Below are positions 18,537-28,800 of a DNA stretch of 64,000 nt, in pieces; positions within the stretch are counted from its first letter, which is position 1, and each line of letters begins with the position of its first letter. Position numbers and translations under genes: made by a program. Location of the stretch: NCBI RefSeq assembly GCF_010915705.1, contig NZ_JAAIKE010000001.1, forward strand, positions 620,001-684,000, in the 5' to 3' direction. The notes beneath the pieces were generated by a model. It saw only the letters and a list, made by a program, of their open reading frames with translations. It was not told the origin of the DNA and ran no database searches. Origin of the DNA: Pseudotabrizicola algicola. Lineage in GTDB: Bacteria > Pseudomonadota > Alphaproteobacteria > Rhodobacterales > Rhodobacteraceae.

Positions 18537-20957
18537 ATGAAAACCCATACCCGCGTGGTGGTGATCGGCGGCGGTGTCGTCGGCTGTTCGGTTCTGTATC
18601 ACCTGACCAAACTGGGCTGGTCCGATGTGACGCTGATCGAACGCTCGGAACTCACCTCCGGCAGCACATGGCACGCTGCGGGGGGCTTTCACACGCTCAA
18701 CGGCGACACCAACATGGCGGCGCTGCAGGGCTACACCATCCGCCTGTATAAAGAGCTGGAGGCGATCACCGGCATGTCCTGCGGGTTGCACCATGTCGGC
18801 GGCATCACCCTTGCCGACAACCCCGCCCGCTTCGAACAGTTGAAGGCCGAGCGGGCCAAGCACCGCTACATGGGGCTGGATACCGAAATCCTCGGGCCCG
18901 AGGAAATCCACAAGCTCACCGACGGCATGGTGAACCTCGAGGGCATCCTCGGCGCGCTCTATGATCCGCTCGACGGCCACCTCGACCCCTCCGGCACCAC
19001 CCACGCCTATGCACGCGCCGCACGCATGGGCGGGGCCGAGATCATCCTGCACAACCGCGTGCTGGAGACGAACCCGACGAAGGACGGCTGGGAAGTCGTC
19101 ACCGAAAAGGGCACCATTCACTGCGAACACCTCGTCAACGCAGGCGGCCTCTGGGCGCGCGAGATCGGGGCGATGGCGGGCGTCTACCTGCCGCTTCTGC
19201 CGATGGCGCACCAATACCTTGTCACCGACGACATCCCCGAGATCATGGATATCCTCAAGCAGGGCCGCGAATTCCCGCATGTGATGGACCCGGGCGGCGA
19301 ATCCTACCTCCGGCAGGAAGGCCGCGGCCTCTGCATCGGGTTCTACGAAAAACCCTGCGAGCCTTGGGCCGTCGATGGCACCCCCTGGACCTTCGGCCAC
19401 GAACTCCTGAACGAGCAATTCGACAAGATCGAAGACTCGGTCAACTTCGCCTATCGCCGCTTCCCCGTCCTCGAACGCTCGGGCGTCAAACGGGTGATCC
19501 ACGGCCCCTTCACCTTCGCCCCCGATGGCAACCCGCTGATCGGCCCCGTTCAGGGCCTGCGCAACTACTGGTCTGCCTGCGCCGTCATGGCGGGCTTCTC
19601 GCAAGGCGGCGGCATGGGCCTTGCGCTGGCGCAATGGATGATCGAAGGCGAGGTCGAACGCGACCCGCGCGGCTTCGACGTCAGCCGCTTCGGCACCTGG
19701 ACCAGCCCCGGCTATACCGTGCCGAAGGTGATCGAGAACTACCAGATGCGCTTCTCGGTCTCCTATCCGAACGAGGAACGCCCCGCCGCCCGCCCCTTCC
19801 GCACCACCCCGATGTACGAGGTGTTCGACAAGATGAACGCGGTCTGGGGCCAGCAATACGGGCTGGAGGTGGTGAACTACCACGCCCTGCCCGGCGAGCC
19901 GCGCTACGAGGAACCCTCCTTCAAACGCTCCAACGCATGGGAAGCCACGCGTCAGGAAGTCATGGCCGTCCGCGAAGGCGTCGGCATCAACGAGGTGCAG
20001 AACTTCGGCAAATACCTCGTCAAGGGGGCTGGCGCGCGCGACTGGCTCGACCGCATCATGGCAGGCCGCATCCCGAAACCGGGCCGCGTCAGCCTGACCC
20101 CGATGCTGGCCCATTCCGGCAAGATCATCGGCGATTTCACCGTCACCTGCCTGTCGGAAACCGAATTCCAGCTTACCGCCAGCTATGGCGCGCAAGGCTG
20201 GCACATGCGCTGGTTCGAACAGAACGCGGCCCAAGGCGTCACCGTCGAAAACATCTCCGACGCCCGCTCCGGCTTCCAGATCGCGGGGCCACGCGCGCGT
20301 GACCTTCTCGCCCGCGTCACCCGCGCCGATGTCAGCGCCGAGGCGTTCAGGTTCATGGATGCAAAGCACCTGGCCATCGGTATGGCCAACTGCCTCGTGC
20401 AGCGCGTCAGCTACACCGCCGACCTCGGGTTCGAGATCTACACCGACCATATGTCGGTGCGCCACCTCTGGGATGTGCTGAGCCAGCACGGCAAGGACCT
20501 TGGCCTGCGCCCCTTCGGCATGCGCGCCATGATGTCCCTGCGGCTCGACAAATGGTTCGGGTCATGGGGCCGCGAATTCAGCCCCGATTACACACCGGCA
20601 GAGACGGGCCTCGACCGCTTCATCGCGTGGAACAAACCCGCCGACTGGATCGGCAAGGCCGCCGCCACTGCGGAAAAGGCCACGGGGCCGAAACGCCGCC
20701 TTGCACAATTCATCGTCGATGCGAACGGCGCCGATGTGGTGGCATGGGAGCCGATCTGGCTGAACGGCACGGTGCAGGGCTTCTGCACCTCGGGCGGCTA
20801 CAGCCACACCACCGGCCAATCGGTCGCGATGGGCTTTCTGCCCGCAGACAGCATCACCGAGGGGCTGGAGGTCGAGATCGAAATCCTCGGCGAACGCCGC
20901 CCCGCCCGCGTCACCCTCGCCCCGCTCTGGGACGATGGCGGCCGCATGCGCGCCTGA
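18537..20957 (+). CDS. FAD-dependent oxidoreductase with GcvT C-terminal domain (dimethylglycine/sarcosine dehydrogenase type)
   Basis: An 806-residue protein. The N-terminal FAD-binding domain begins VVVIGGGVVGCSVLYHL; the segment SGSTWHAAGG holds the histidine that carries covalent FAD in dimethylglycine and sarcosine dehydrogenases. A linker (FAO_M type) is followed by an aminomethyltransferase (GcvT) domain from about residue 430 (RSNAWEATRQEVMAVREGVGINE) to the end. Such enzymes demethylate N-methylated glycines and pass the one-carbon unit to tetrahydrofolate. The ATG at 18537 follows AAGGGAG. A role in glycine betaine breakdown is likely by family but the exact substrate cannot be told. 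Confidence 0.9.
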   Translation: MKTHTRVVVIGGGVVGCSVLYHLTKLGWSDVTLIERSELTSGSTWHAAGGFHTLNGDTNMAALQGYTIRLYKELEAITGMSCGLHHVGGITLADNPARFEQLKAERAKHRYMGLDTEILGPEEIHKLTDGMVNLEGILGALYDPLDGHLDPSGTTHAYARAARMGGAEIILHNRVLETNPTKDGWEVVTEKGTIHCEHLVNAGGLWAREIGAMAGVYLPLLPMAHQYLVTDDIPEIMDILKQGREFPHVMDPGGESYLRQEGRGLCIGFYEKPCEPWAVDGTPWTFGHELLNEQFDKIEDSVNFAYRRFPVLERSGVKRVIHGPFTFAPDGNPLIGPVQGLRNYWSACAVMAGFSQGGGMGLALAQWMIEGEVERDPRGFDVSRFGTWTSPGYTVPKVIENYQMRFSVSYPNEERPAARPFRTTPMYEVFDKMNAVWGQQYGLEVVNYHALPGEPRYEEPSFKRSNAWEATRQEVMAVREGVGINEVQNFGKYLVKGAGARDWLDRIMAGRIPKPGRVSLTPMLAHSGKIIGDFTVTCLSETEFQLTASYGAQGWHMRWFEQNAAQGVTVENISDARSGFQIAGPRARDLLARVTRADVSAEAFRFMDAKHLAIGMANCLVQRVSYTADLGFEIYTDHMSVRHLWDVLSQHGKDLGLRPFGMRAMMSLRLDKWFGSWGREFSPDYTPAETGLDRFIAWNKPADWIGKAAATAEKATGPKRRLAQFIVDANGADVVAWEPIWLNGTVQGFCTSGGYSHTTGQSVAMGFLPADSITEGLEVEIEILGERRPARVTLAPLWDDGGRMRA

Positions 20958-21004
20958 TACTCCTGCCCGCCAAAGGCCTCGGGGGCGCGCCCCGAACCAC
21001 AGGT

Positions 21005-21031
21005 GTAGGGTGCGTGAATCACGCACCCTAC
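21005..21031. repeat. Palindromic hairpin between convergent genes
   Basis: A nearly perfect dyad GTAGGGTGCGTGA / TCACGCACCCTAC lies between the dehydrogenase end (20957) and the DUF2332 gene end (21060). This kind of GTAGGGTGCGT palindrome recurs in intergenic DNA of many proteobacteria; here it may act as a bidirectional transcription stop although no T run follows. Confidence 0.7.
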
Positions 21032-21059
21032 CACAGCCCGCCAGCGTGATCGCACACGC

Positions 21060-22115
21060 CTAGGCATCCCCCGCGCCGCGCCACGCCACCCATTGCCCGT
21101 GAAATCCGGCGCGGCCCAGCGTCACCTGCACATCCCCCGGCCAAAGCCGCAGCGTCACCGCCGCGCCCTCGCCGCCCGCATCCGCCTCCATCCCCAGCCA
21201 GCACAGCGGCGCCTCCTCGGTCGCGGCGCTGCCCGCCTGCGCCATCGCAGCGGCAATCCGCGCCTGCACCTCCTTCGGAAAATACTGGTGCGCGATGGTA
21301 TGATAGACCAGATGCACCTGCCCCGGATGGCGCAAGCGCAGCCTTGCTTCCAGCCAATCTGCCGCATCCCCCCTGTCGACAGCGCCCCCTTCCACCGCAT
21401 CTCCCGCCGCAAGCCCCAGCGCGGTCTGCAGGCGCGCCAGTCGCTCGGTCTGATCGGCCCAGACAAAGGCCAGGAGCCGCGCACCATCGCGGCGCGGGTC
21501 CAGCGGGAACAGGTCCACCCCGCGCCGCGCCGCAACCTGCAGCGGCACCCGCGGGGGCTGCGCCCCCCGCCACTCCGGCCGCAGGCGCAGGGCGCTGTCC
21601 GCCGCGCCCAGCACAGCGTCCGGCGTCTCCAGCGCATAGCGGTCAAACCACAGGTTCAGCCCCGCGCTTGCGCCCAGTTCCGACAGCACCAGCGGCATGC
21701 CATAGCGCGCCACCACCTCTGCCGCTCCGGCCAGCAAGACCGCCGAGCGCCCCACCTCGTTGGTCTGCGGCGCGGTCTCGCACCACGCGCAGAGAAAGCT
21801 GTCAGCCTGCCGCAGCACGCCGCCAAGCGCCTGCACAAGCGCCGCGTCCTCACAGCGCGCGGGCGGATAGCAGGCCGCCAGTTCCCCCGCCTGCCCCGCC
21901 CGCACCAGCGCGTGCAGCCCGCCGGAGATCCGCAGCGGCACCGAGGCACCCCTTGGCCCCAGATCACCCTGCCATACCGCGACCTTGCGCGCCAAAGCCG
22001 TGTCTTGCGGCCAGACCCGCCCCAGCCCCCGCAAGAGCCGCGCGGTAAAGGGCGACCCCAACGCCTCGCAGGCCCGCGCCTGCTCTTCCAAAGCTTCGAG
22101 AAAACGCTCCGCCAT
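21060..22115 (-). CDS. DUF2332 family protein
   Basis: A 351-residue protein of the DUF2332 family, recognisable from the central segments CETAPQTNEVGRSAVLLAG, LVLSELGASAGLNLWFDRY and the late VYHTIAHQYFP. The function is unknown. The frame reaches TTG at 22166, but the ATG at 22115 is preferred: GGAGG lies 5 bases upstream, and the TTG falls inside a palindrome that is more likely an operator. It is divergent from the nucleotidyltransferase gene. Confidence 0.83.
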   Translation of the reverse strand: MAERFLEALEEQARACEALGSPFTARLLRGLGRVWPQDTALARKVAVWQGDLGPRGASVPLRISGGLHALVRAGQAGELAACYPPARCEDAALVQALGGVLRQADSFLCAWCETAPQTNEVGRSAVLLAGAAEVVARYGMPLVLSELGASAGLNLWFDRYALETPDAVLGAADSALRLRPEWRGAQPPRVPLQVAARRGVDLFPLDPRRDGARLLAFVWADQTERLARLQTALGLAAGDAVEGGAVDRGDAADWLEARLRLRHPGQVHLVYHTIAHQYFPKEVQARIAAAMAQAGSAATEEAPLCWLGMEADAGGEGAAVTLRLWPGDVQVTLGRAGFHGQWVAWRGAGDA

Positions 22116-22160
22116 CACAGCCTCCGCCTCTGCGGTCAGGCTGCAGCAGCGCCGATGAAA

Positions 22161-22177
22161 GGTCAATATATTTGACC
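22161..22177. promoter_or_regulatory. Operator-like palindrome between divergent genes
   Basis: The perfect dyad GGTCAA-TATAT-TTGACC lies 45 bases upstream of the DUF2332 start and 148 bases upstream of the MobA-like start. A separate -35-like TTGACA is at 22242-22247 for the rightward gene. Either gene could be controlled; the regulator is unknown. Confidence 0.45.
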
Positions 22178-22324
22178 CTTAATCCGCTTGCCGCCTCGCG
22201 TCGGCACCGGCACCATCCTCTGGACTTGCGGCGGGAAACCCTTGACAAAAGGTTAATTCAAGATCGCAATGCATTGATCTGCAATGGTTTCGAAGACTGT
22301 AACACAGGGGAACTGCCCGATCCG

Positions 22325-22933
22325 ATGCCCAGCCCGCCGCCAGAGCCGCTCCATATCCTGATCCTCGCCGCCGGCGGGTCCACGCGGATGCGCGGGGCCG
22401 ACAAGCTGACCGAGCCGGTCGCGGGCCAACCCCTCCTGCGTCATCTGGCGGGGCAGGCCCTCGCCAGCGGCCTGCCGGTCACGGTGGCCCTTTCCCCCGC
22501 CCATCCCCGGCGGATCGCCGCCCTCCACGGCCTGCCGGTCACGCTGCGGCAGGTGCCTGACGCGGCCAAGGGGATGGCCCATTCCCTGCGCGCCGGACTG
22601 GCCCACCTGCCGCCCGAGGCCGCCGTCCTCCTCCTGCTGGCCGACCTGCCCGAGATCACCGCGCAAGACCTGACCCTTATGGCCGAGGCCCACCGCGCCG
22701 CGCCCGGCCTGATCCTGCGGGCCACAAGCCAGACAGGAACCCCCGGCCATCCGGTGATCTTCCCGGCCTGGGTGCGACCCGAGTTGATGGCCCTGTCCGG
22801 CGATGAGGGCGCGCGGGCCGTTCTCGACCGTCACCCCGCCCGCCTCGGCCTGATCGCCCTGCCGGACCAGCACGCGACGACCGACCTCGACACGCCCGAA
22901 GCCTGGGACGCGTGGCGGTCAGGCCGCGAGTAG
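22325..22933 (+). CDS. MobA/MocA-like nucleotidyltransferase
   Basis: A 202-residue nucleotidyltransferase with the N-terminal nucleotide-binding motif ILAAGGSTRMRGADKL and the metal-binding region LLLLADLPEIT. This matches molybdenum cofactor cytidylyl/guanylyltransferases (MocA/MobA), which add CMP or GMP to molybdopterin. No xanthine dehydrogenase or other molybdoenzyme gene is adjacent. The ATG at 22325 is chosen as the start of the conserved domain; AGGGG is about 14 bases upstream, so the start is less sure. Its last 15 bases overlap the end of the convergent RTX gene. Confidence 0.85.
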   Translation: MPSPPPEPLHILILAAGGSTRMRGADKLTEPVAGQPLLRHLAGQALASGLPVTVALSPAHPRRIAALHGLPVTLRQVPDAAKGMAHSLRAGLAHLPPEAAVLLLLADLPEITAQDLTLMAEAHRAAPGLILRATSQTGTPGHPVIFPAWVRPELMALSGDEGARAVLDRHPARLGLIALPDQHATTDLDTPEAWDAWRSGRE

Positions 22934-25567
22934 CACCCGCGCCTCATGGGCCCGCAGACTGGCCCGCGCCGCCGGATAGGCTTCGGCACTGCCGCTGCAC
23001 AGTTCAGGGAACAGGGCCAGCACCTCATCCCGCTGGGCACGGTCCATCCGGCCAAGCGTGCCGGAGCCCGGCTGGAAACTCTCGGTCCAGCACCCTTCGG
23101 CCTGCACGATCTCATGCTGGTTGCACATGATATGGATGTAGCTGACCCCGCGCGGCATCACCTGATCGATCCCCGCACGCCCCGCCAGATGCAGGGCAGC
23201 GACCAGAACCTCACGCTCGCCAAACAATAGCTCGGCCCGTGCCGCCTCGATCAACATACGGTGCTGCGGAGAAACCAGCATGTCGCGCCGTGGCAAGCCG
23301 TGGCCGAGCGATCCCTTGGCGATCCGCACAGGGCGCAGCGCAGGGTTCACCACAAGATCGCCCAAGCCCAGATCGCGCCTACCAACCCAGCAAATCTCTT
23401 GAAAACCGCTGTCCCGCGTCAGCACCTGATCGCCCGGTTGCAGGCTTTCCACCCGCCGCAGCCCCGTCGGTGTGGTGATGAGCGTGCCGGGGGTGAAGCA
23501 GGGGATGATGTTTTCCATCCCCGAAAAAGTCAGCGATCCGATGACTAGCCCGTTTGCGTCCAGAAACTCGACCCGCCCGCGCGACTTGTCGGGGGCATCA
23601 AAGATGATGTTGGTCGCGTCCTTGCCCCAGGCCCGCAGATCCAGCGTATCGAAGTTGTCGCCATCGTCACCGCCGAACAGGGTATCGCCCGGGCCTCCGA
23701 AGAAGACATCGCGGCCGCTGCCTCCGTAAAGGACGTCGGAGCCGGTGCCGCCGTAGAGGCTGTCATTCCCGTCGCCGCCATAGAGCGTGTCGTTGCCCTC
23801 GTCGCCGTAGATCAGATCGTTGTCGCCCTCCCCCCACAGCACATCATCGCCCGCACCGCCAAAGAGCGTGTCATTGCCGCTGCCCGACCAGATGGTGTCG
23901 TTGCCATCGCCACCATAGAGCAGGTTGGTTCCCGAGAGCTGCCCACCGGAGACGTCATCGATCTGATCATCGCCCGCGCCACCATAGACCGTGTCATTGC
24001 CGGCACCGAAGAAAATGGTGTCATTGCCATTACCGCCGTAGCTGATGTCATCGCCATCACCGCCCGACAGCAAATCAGCGCCATCGCCACCCACGAGCGT
24101 ATCAGCGCCGATACCGCCGAACAGTTGGTCATTGCCGATGCCGCCGTCGAGCGAGTCATCTCCATCGTCGCCAAGCAGCGTGTCATTGCCCCTGCCGCCC
24201 GAGAGCACATCATTTCCGATGCCGCCCGAAAGCGAGTCGTCGCCATCGCCACCCACCAGCGAGTCATTTCCTGCCCCGCCAAAGAGCTGATCGTTGCCGA
24301 TACCTCCGTCGAGCGTGTCATCCCCTTCGTCGCCAAGCAGCGTGTCATTGCCGCTTCCGCCCGAGATGGAATCGTTGCCATCCCCCCCGTAGAGCAGGTC
24401 GGCGTCTTGCGTGCCGAAATAGGGGGTATCGAGGCGGTTGGCGTAGAGGTTGGTATCGGCCGTGTTCGTCCGCAAAAGGGTGACCGAAACGATCGGCCCC
24501 CTGGTCAGCAAGGCCGAGTCGGCATTGATTTCAAACTCGGGGGCAAGGAAGACCCGCCCGTCGGTCAACTGGATGACGACAGCGGTGAATTCGCCGGTGC
24601 TGCCATCGGCAAAGGTGACCGTGGCATCATAGACCTGCGTGGAATCCAGAAAGGCCTGAACGCCGTCGATCAGGAAATGCTCGGTGTTTCCCGAGTTGCT
24701 GTTGTCATTGTCGGCCAGAATGCCGTCGCCGTTCAGGTCAACTGCCGTGGCCCGCACGATATTGTTCGACAGGGGGGCGCCCGCGCTGCCGAAGGTCAGG
24801 CGCAGGCTGTCGGCATTTTCCGAACTGCCGTTGCTTTCGGTCGGGTCGACATCCGGAAAGACGCCAAAATAGATCAGATTATAGGTGAGCGATGCGGTGT
24901 TGGTGCCATAGACAGCCCCGCTCTCGTTTCCGCCGATGATGGTGTCGTTGCCTGCCCCGCCGAACACGGTGTCATTGCCTGCACCGGCGTTCACCAGATC
25001 ATTGCCCGCGCCCGAGTTGATCAGGTTGGCATCGTTGCTGCCCGTGATGGTGTCGTTGAACCCGGTGCCGATCACGTTCTCGATCGACGACAGGCTGTCG
25101 GTGCCAGCCGAGGTGCCGCTGGCGCTACCGGTGTTGAGGTTGACGTTTACCGCCGCCGTTTCCGACTCATAGGTGACCGTGTCGATCCCGCCGCCACCGT
25201 TGAGAATGTCGTTGCCCGCCCCGCCATCGAGCGTGTCATTGCCAAGCCCGCCGAGCAGGGTGTCAATGCCCGCGCCGCCAAAAAGCTGGTCATTCCCATC
25301 GCCGCCATCAAGCGAGTCACTATCCGCGCCGCCAAACAATGTGTCGGCCCCGGTGCCGCCGAACAGCCGGTCCGCACCCGCCTCGCCATTGAGCAGGTCA
25401 TCGCCGTCCTGCCCGTTCAGCGTATCGTTGCCGTCACCGCCAAAGACCGTGTCATTGCCGCCGGCGGCGTTGACCACGTCATTGCCTCCAAAGGCGTTGA
25501 TCAGGTCGCCGGCATCGTTGGTGCCGTTGAGTGTGTTGTTCTGGTTGTTGCCGTTAATGTTGGCCAT
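22919..25567 (-). CDS. RTX calcium-binding repeat protein with C-terminal Hint domain
   Basis: An 882-residue acidic protein. Residues ~1-190 and ~400-640 are long runs of glycine-aspartate nonapeptides (GGxGNDxLx type) that fold as calcium-binding beta-rolls; residues ~215-385 form a different beta-rich domain; residues ~691-882 form a Hint_2 domain beginning CFTPGTLITTPTG and containing PRRDMLVSPQHRML. RTX proteins are exported by type I secretion; Hint domains can cleave their own backbone, releasing or linking the N-terminal part. No HlyB/HlyD genes are in the window. It is a neighbour and probable paralogue of the 1491-residue protein upstream. Confidence 0.92.
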   Translation of the reverse strand: MANINGNNQNNTLNGTNDAGDLINAFGGNDVVNAAGGNDTVFGGDGNDTLNGQDGDDLLNGEAGADRLFGGTGADTLFGGADSDSLDGGDGNDQLFGGAGIDTLLGGLGNDTLDGGAGNDILNGGGGIDTVTYESETAAVNVNLNTGSASGTSAGTDSLSSIENVIGTGFNDTITGSNDANLINSGAGNDLVNAGAGNDTVFGGAGNDTIIGGNESGAVYGTNTASLTYNLIYFGVFPDVDPTESNGSSENADSLRLTFGSAGAPLSNNIVRATAVDLNGDGILADNDNSNSGNTEHFLIDGVQAFLDSTQVYDATVTFADGSTGEFTAVVIQLTDGRVFLAPEFEINADSALLTRGPIVSVTLLRTNTADTNLYANRLDTPYFGTQDADLLYGGDGNDSISGGSGNDTLLGDEGDDTLDGGIGNDQLFGGAGNDSLVGGDGDDSLSGGIGNDVLSGGRGNDTLLGDDGDDSLDGGIGNDQLFGGIGADTLVGGDGADLLSGGDGDDISYGGNGNDTIFFGAGNDTVYGGAGDDQIDDVSGGQLSGTNLLYGGDGNDTIWSGSGNDTLFGGAGDDVLWGEGDNDLIYGDEGNDTLYGGDGNDSLYGGTGSDVLYGGSGRDVFFGGPGDTLFGGDDGDNFDTLDLRAWGKDATNIIFDAPDKSRGRVEFLDANGLVIGSLTFSGMENIIPCFTPGTLITTPTGLRRVESLQPGDQVLTRDSGFQEICWVGRRDLGLGDLVVNPALRPVRIAKGSLGHGLPRRDMLVSPQHRMLIEAARAELLFGEREVLVAALHLAGRAGIDQVMPRGVSYIHIMCNQHEIVQAEGCWTESFQPGSGTLGRMDRAQRDEVLALFPELCSGSAEAYPAARASLRAHEARVLLAA

Positions 25568-25723
25568 TCGTAAAAGTCCACCGGATTTGTCTTAAATCAT
25601 CGATACTTTCAGAAGGCGGCGGCACTTTGGCGGATGGTGGCGGAACCGTGTCGTTAAGCAGGCTTGTTTCTGTCACAGAAACAGTCTGCGGCGTCGGGCA
25701 AGACCCCAGATCGCAAAACGGAC

Positions 25724-25752
25724 AAAGGGGGCTCTGGAAAGAGCCCCCTTTG
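25724..25752 (-). terminator. Intrinsic terminator after the 1491-residue RTX gene
   Basis: A perfect 12-bp stem AAAGGGGGCTCT/AGAGCCCCCTTT with a four- to five-base loop stands 50 bases beyond the stop at 25802, with GTCCGTTTTG after it in the minus direction. It separates the two RTX genes into different transcripts. Confidence 0.85.
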
Positions 25753-25801
25753 CCGTCGAACCGGGATGCTGTCGCGGACCCGATCCGCGCTGCATAACTC
25801 T

Positions 25802-28800
25802 TTAACGTACCAAGAGGCTTGCCTCGTGCTTCTTGAGCGTCTTGCGGGCGGCTTGATAGGCCGCGACCCCCGCAGGCGCCTTCAGTTCAGGGAACAATTC
25901 CATCAACTCGTTACGCTGCGCATTTCCCAGTCCTTTGAGCGTATAGTCGCCCGGCTGGAAACTCTCGGTCCATGCCCCGTTGGATAGCACCACTTCGTGC
26001 TGGTCGAACATGAAGTGGAAATAGGTGGTGCCGACCGATTCAACCTGATGGATACCCTTGCCACCGATCAGGTGCTTGGCAGCCACCAGAACCTCATGCT
26101 CGTCGAAGTAGAGCGCGGTGCGGTCATTGGCCACCAACAGACGGTGGTTGGGCGACAGCATCATGTCGCGTTCCGGCAGCCCGTTGCCAAGGCTGCCCGC
26201 CTTCACCATCACCGGGCGCAAGTGCGGGTTGGAGGCAAAATCGTGCCAGCCCATTTCCTTGGCGCCCATCCAGCGGATTTCCTGGATGCCGTTGTCACGG
26301 GTGATGACCTTGTCGCCGACGCGCAGTTGTTCGACAGGGACCTCGCCCTTGGGCGTCGCGATCAGCGTGCCCGGGGTAAAGCAGACGATGCTTTCGATGT
26401 TGGTGAATTCCGACCGGCCGATGACGTTGCCATCCGCGTCGAGATATTCCACAAACCCGTCAAACCCGTTGCCGTCGCTGTCGACATTGGTGCGCACCAC
26501 GTTGCGCGGACCCGTGCCGCGCAGATCGAGCGTGTCGAAGTCGTCGCCCTCCGATCCGCCGAACACCGAGTCACCTGCCCCGACTCCGGTGAAGGTGTCA
26601 CGATCCGCGCCGCCGAAGGCCTGGTCGGCAAAGGCATCTGGCGCGCCGGTCAGCGGATCGCCGAGATGGATCAGGTCATCGCTCAACCCGCCAAAGATCG
26701 TATCGGACCCGTCGCCGCCGATCAGCGTATCCGCCCCGGCGTCGCCGACCAGAAGATCGTCACCAGTGCCGCCGTCGATCAGGTCATTTTCGAACCCGCC
26801 TTCCAGCGTGTCATTTCCGGCGCCGCCCAGCAGGGTGTCATCCCCGTCGCTGCCTTGCAGGATATCATTGCCATCGCCGCCGTCGAGCAGATCAGCCCCC
26901 AGACCGCCTTCGAGCAGATCGTTGCCGATGCCGCCGTAAAGCGTGTCATTGTCGCCGCCGCCGTAAAGCGTGTCATCGCCGTGATCGCCGTAAAGCGTAT
27001 CCTCGCCGCTGCCGCCAAAGACAAGATCGTTGTCAACGCCGCCGTAGACCAGATCATTGCCTTCATCGCCCAGGATCGTGTCGTCGTCATCCATCCCGTA
27101 GATGGTGTCGTTGCCGAACCCGCCGGTGATGTAATCGGCATTGTTTTGTGGCCGCAGATCGCCGGCGTCGTTCGGGATGTTGATGACATCGGGGAAGGAA
27201 AGATCCAGCCCGCCGAAGATCAGGTCATCGCCGCGGCCACCGTCAATGCTGTCGCGCCCTTCCCCACCGATCACGGTGTCATTGCCCGCCCCGCCGAAGA
27301 GCGAGTCGTTGTCAACGCCGCCGTCGATATAGTCGTTGCCGTCACGGCCAAAGACGCGGTCGGCGTCGTCACCCGAGAAGATGGTGTCGTTGCCATTGCC
27401 ACCAAAAATGGTGTCGCGGTTGTTGTCCGGGTCGGCATCTGCCGCATAGAGCCCCGGATAATCCACATCGGGCAGCGGCACGCCGGTGCGGGTGTCGATT
27501 AAGTCGTCACCCTCGCCGCCGTAGATCAAATTCTGGCCGCCGCCACCGATGATGGTGTCATTGCCATCATCGCCGTGTACCTCGTCATCGCCGCTGCCGG
27601 TGTGAATCTGGTCATTGCCGGTGCCGCCAAAGACCGTGTCGTTGCCGATCCCCGCGAGAATGGTGTCATTGCCATCGCCCGCCACGATGCGGTCATCATT
27701 GGGGCCATCGCCGGGAATGATCGCATCATTGCCGTCGACCACATCGCCGTCGAGCGGGTCCACATAGGTGCCGTCGATCAGGTCATCGCCTGTGGTGCCG
27801 CGCACCACCCCGTCGCGGCCGCCGCCAACGCCGACCTGCACCACGACCAGAGCATCATCGGTGCCGCCATTGCCGTCGGTGACGGTATAGCTGATGACCG
27901 CAGCCCCGTTGAAACCGGGGTTCGGCGTGAAGGTAATCGTGCCATCCGGGTTGACCGCAACCGTGCCGTCTGCCGAGGTAGGCGTGCCAAGGAAGCTCAG
28001 CACATCGCCATCCGGATCGGTGTCATTGGCCAGAACGTCGATAACCACCGCGGTGTTCAAAGCGGTCGAGGCGAAATCATTCTCTGCCGTCGGCTGATCA
28101 TTCACGTTGGTGATGGTGACTGCCACCGTCGAGGTCGAAAGGTTTCCGTCAGGATCGGTGATCGTATAGGTGATCGTATCAGACGGGCCGCTATAGTCGC
28201 GCGGCGACGAATAGGTGATGGTGCCATCGGGGTTGATCTGCACATCGCCGCGCTCTGCGATGGCCGAGATCACCTGAAGCGGCTGGCCGGTCGGGTCGGT
28301 GTCATTGGCCAGCACATCGATGGTGATGTCGCTGAACTGGGGGGTGGTCACCGCATCGGGATTGGCCGTCGGGAAGCCTTCTTCCGGCAGGATCACGTTT
28401 TCAATGTTGATGAAACGCATGGTGCCGAGGCTGCCGCTGGCGTTGAAGAACTCGACGGTACCGTTTTCGGCATTGTCCGCGTCATAGGTGACCGTCAGCG
28501 GCCCGAGGCCACGCAGGTCAAGCGTGTCGAAATCGTCGCCCTCTTCGCCGCCGTCGACGAAGCTGCCCGGCCCCATATCGCGGAAGGTGTCACGATCGGC
28601 CCCACCATAAAGCGTGTCTGCGTCTGCGCCGCCGACGATGGTGTCATTGCCGGCGTCGCCATAGATCAGATCGTTGTCGATCCCGCCGAACAGCTGGTCA
28701 TCACCCTGCCCGCCGTAGATCGTATCGCTGTCATCGCCGCCATAGATCGTGTCATCGCCGAGACCGCCTGCGAGCAGATCGCGGTTGTTATCCGGATCGA

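Noticed and set aside
22166-22168. TTG start for the DUF2332 protein at 22166
   Set aside because: It lies in a perfect palindrome and lacks a ribosome site, while ATG at 22115 has GGAGG 5 bases upstream.
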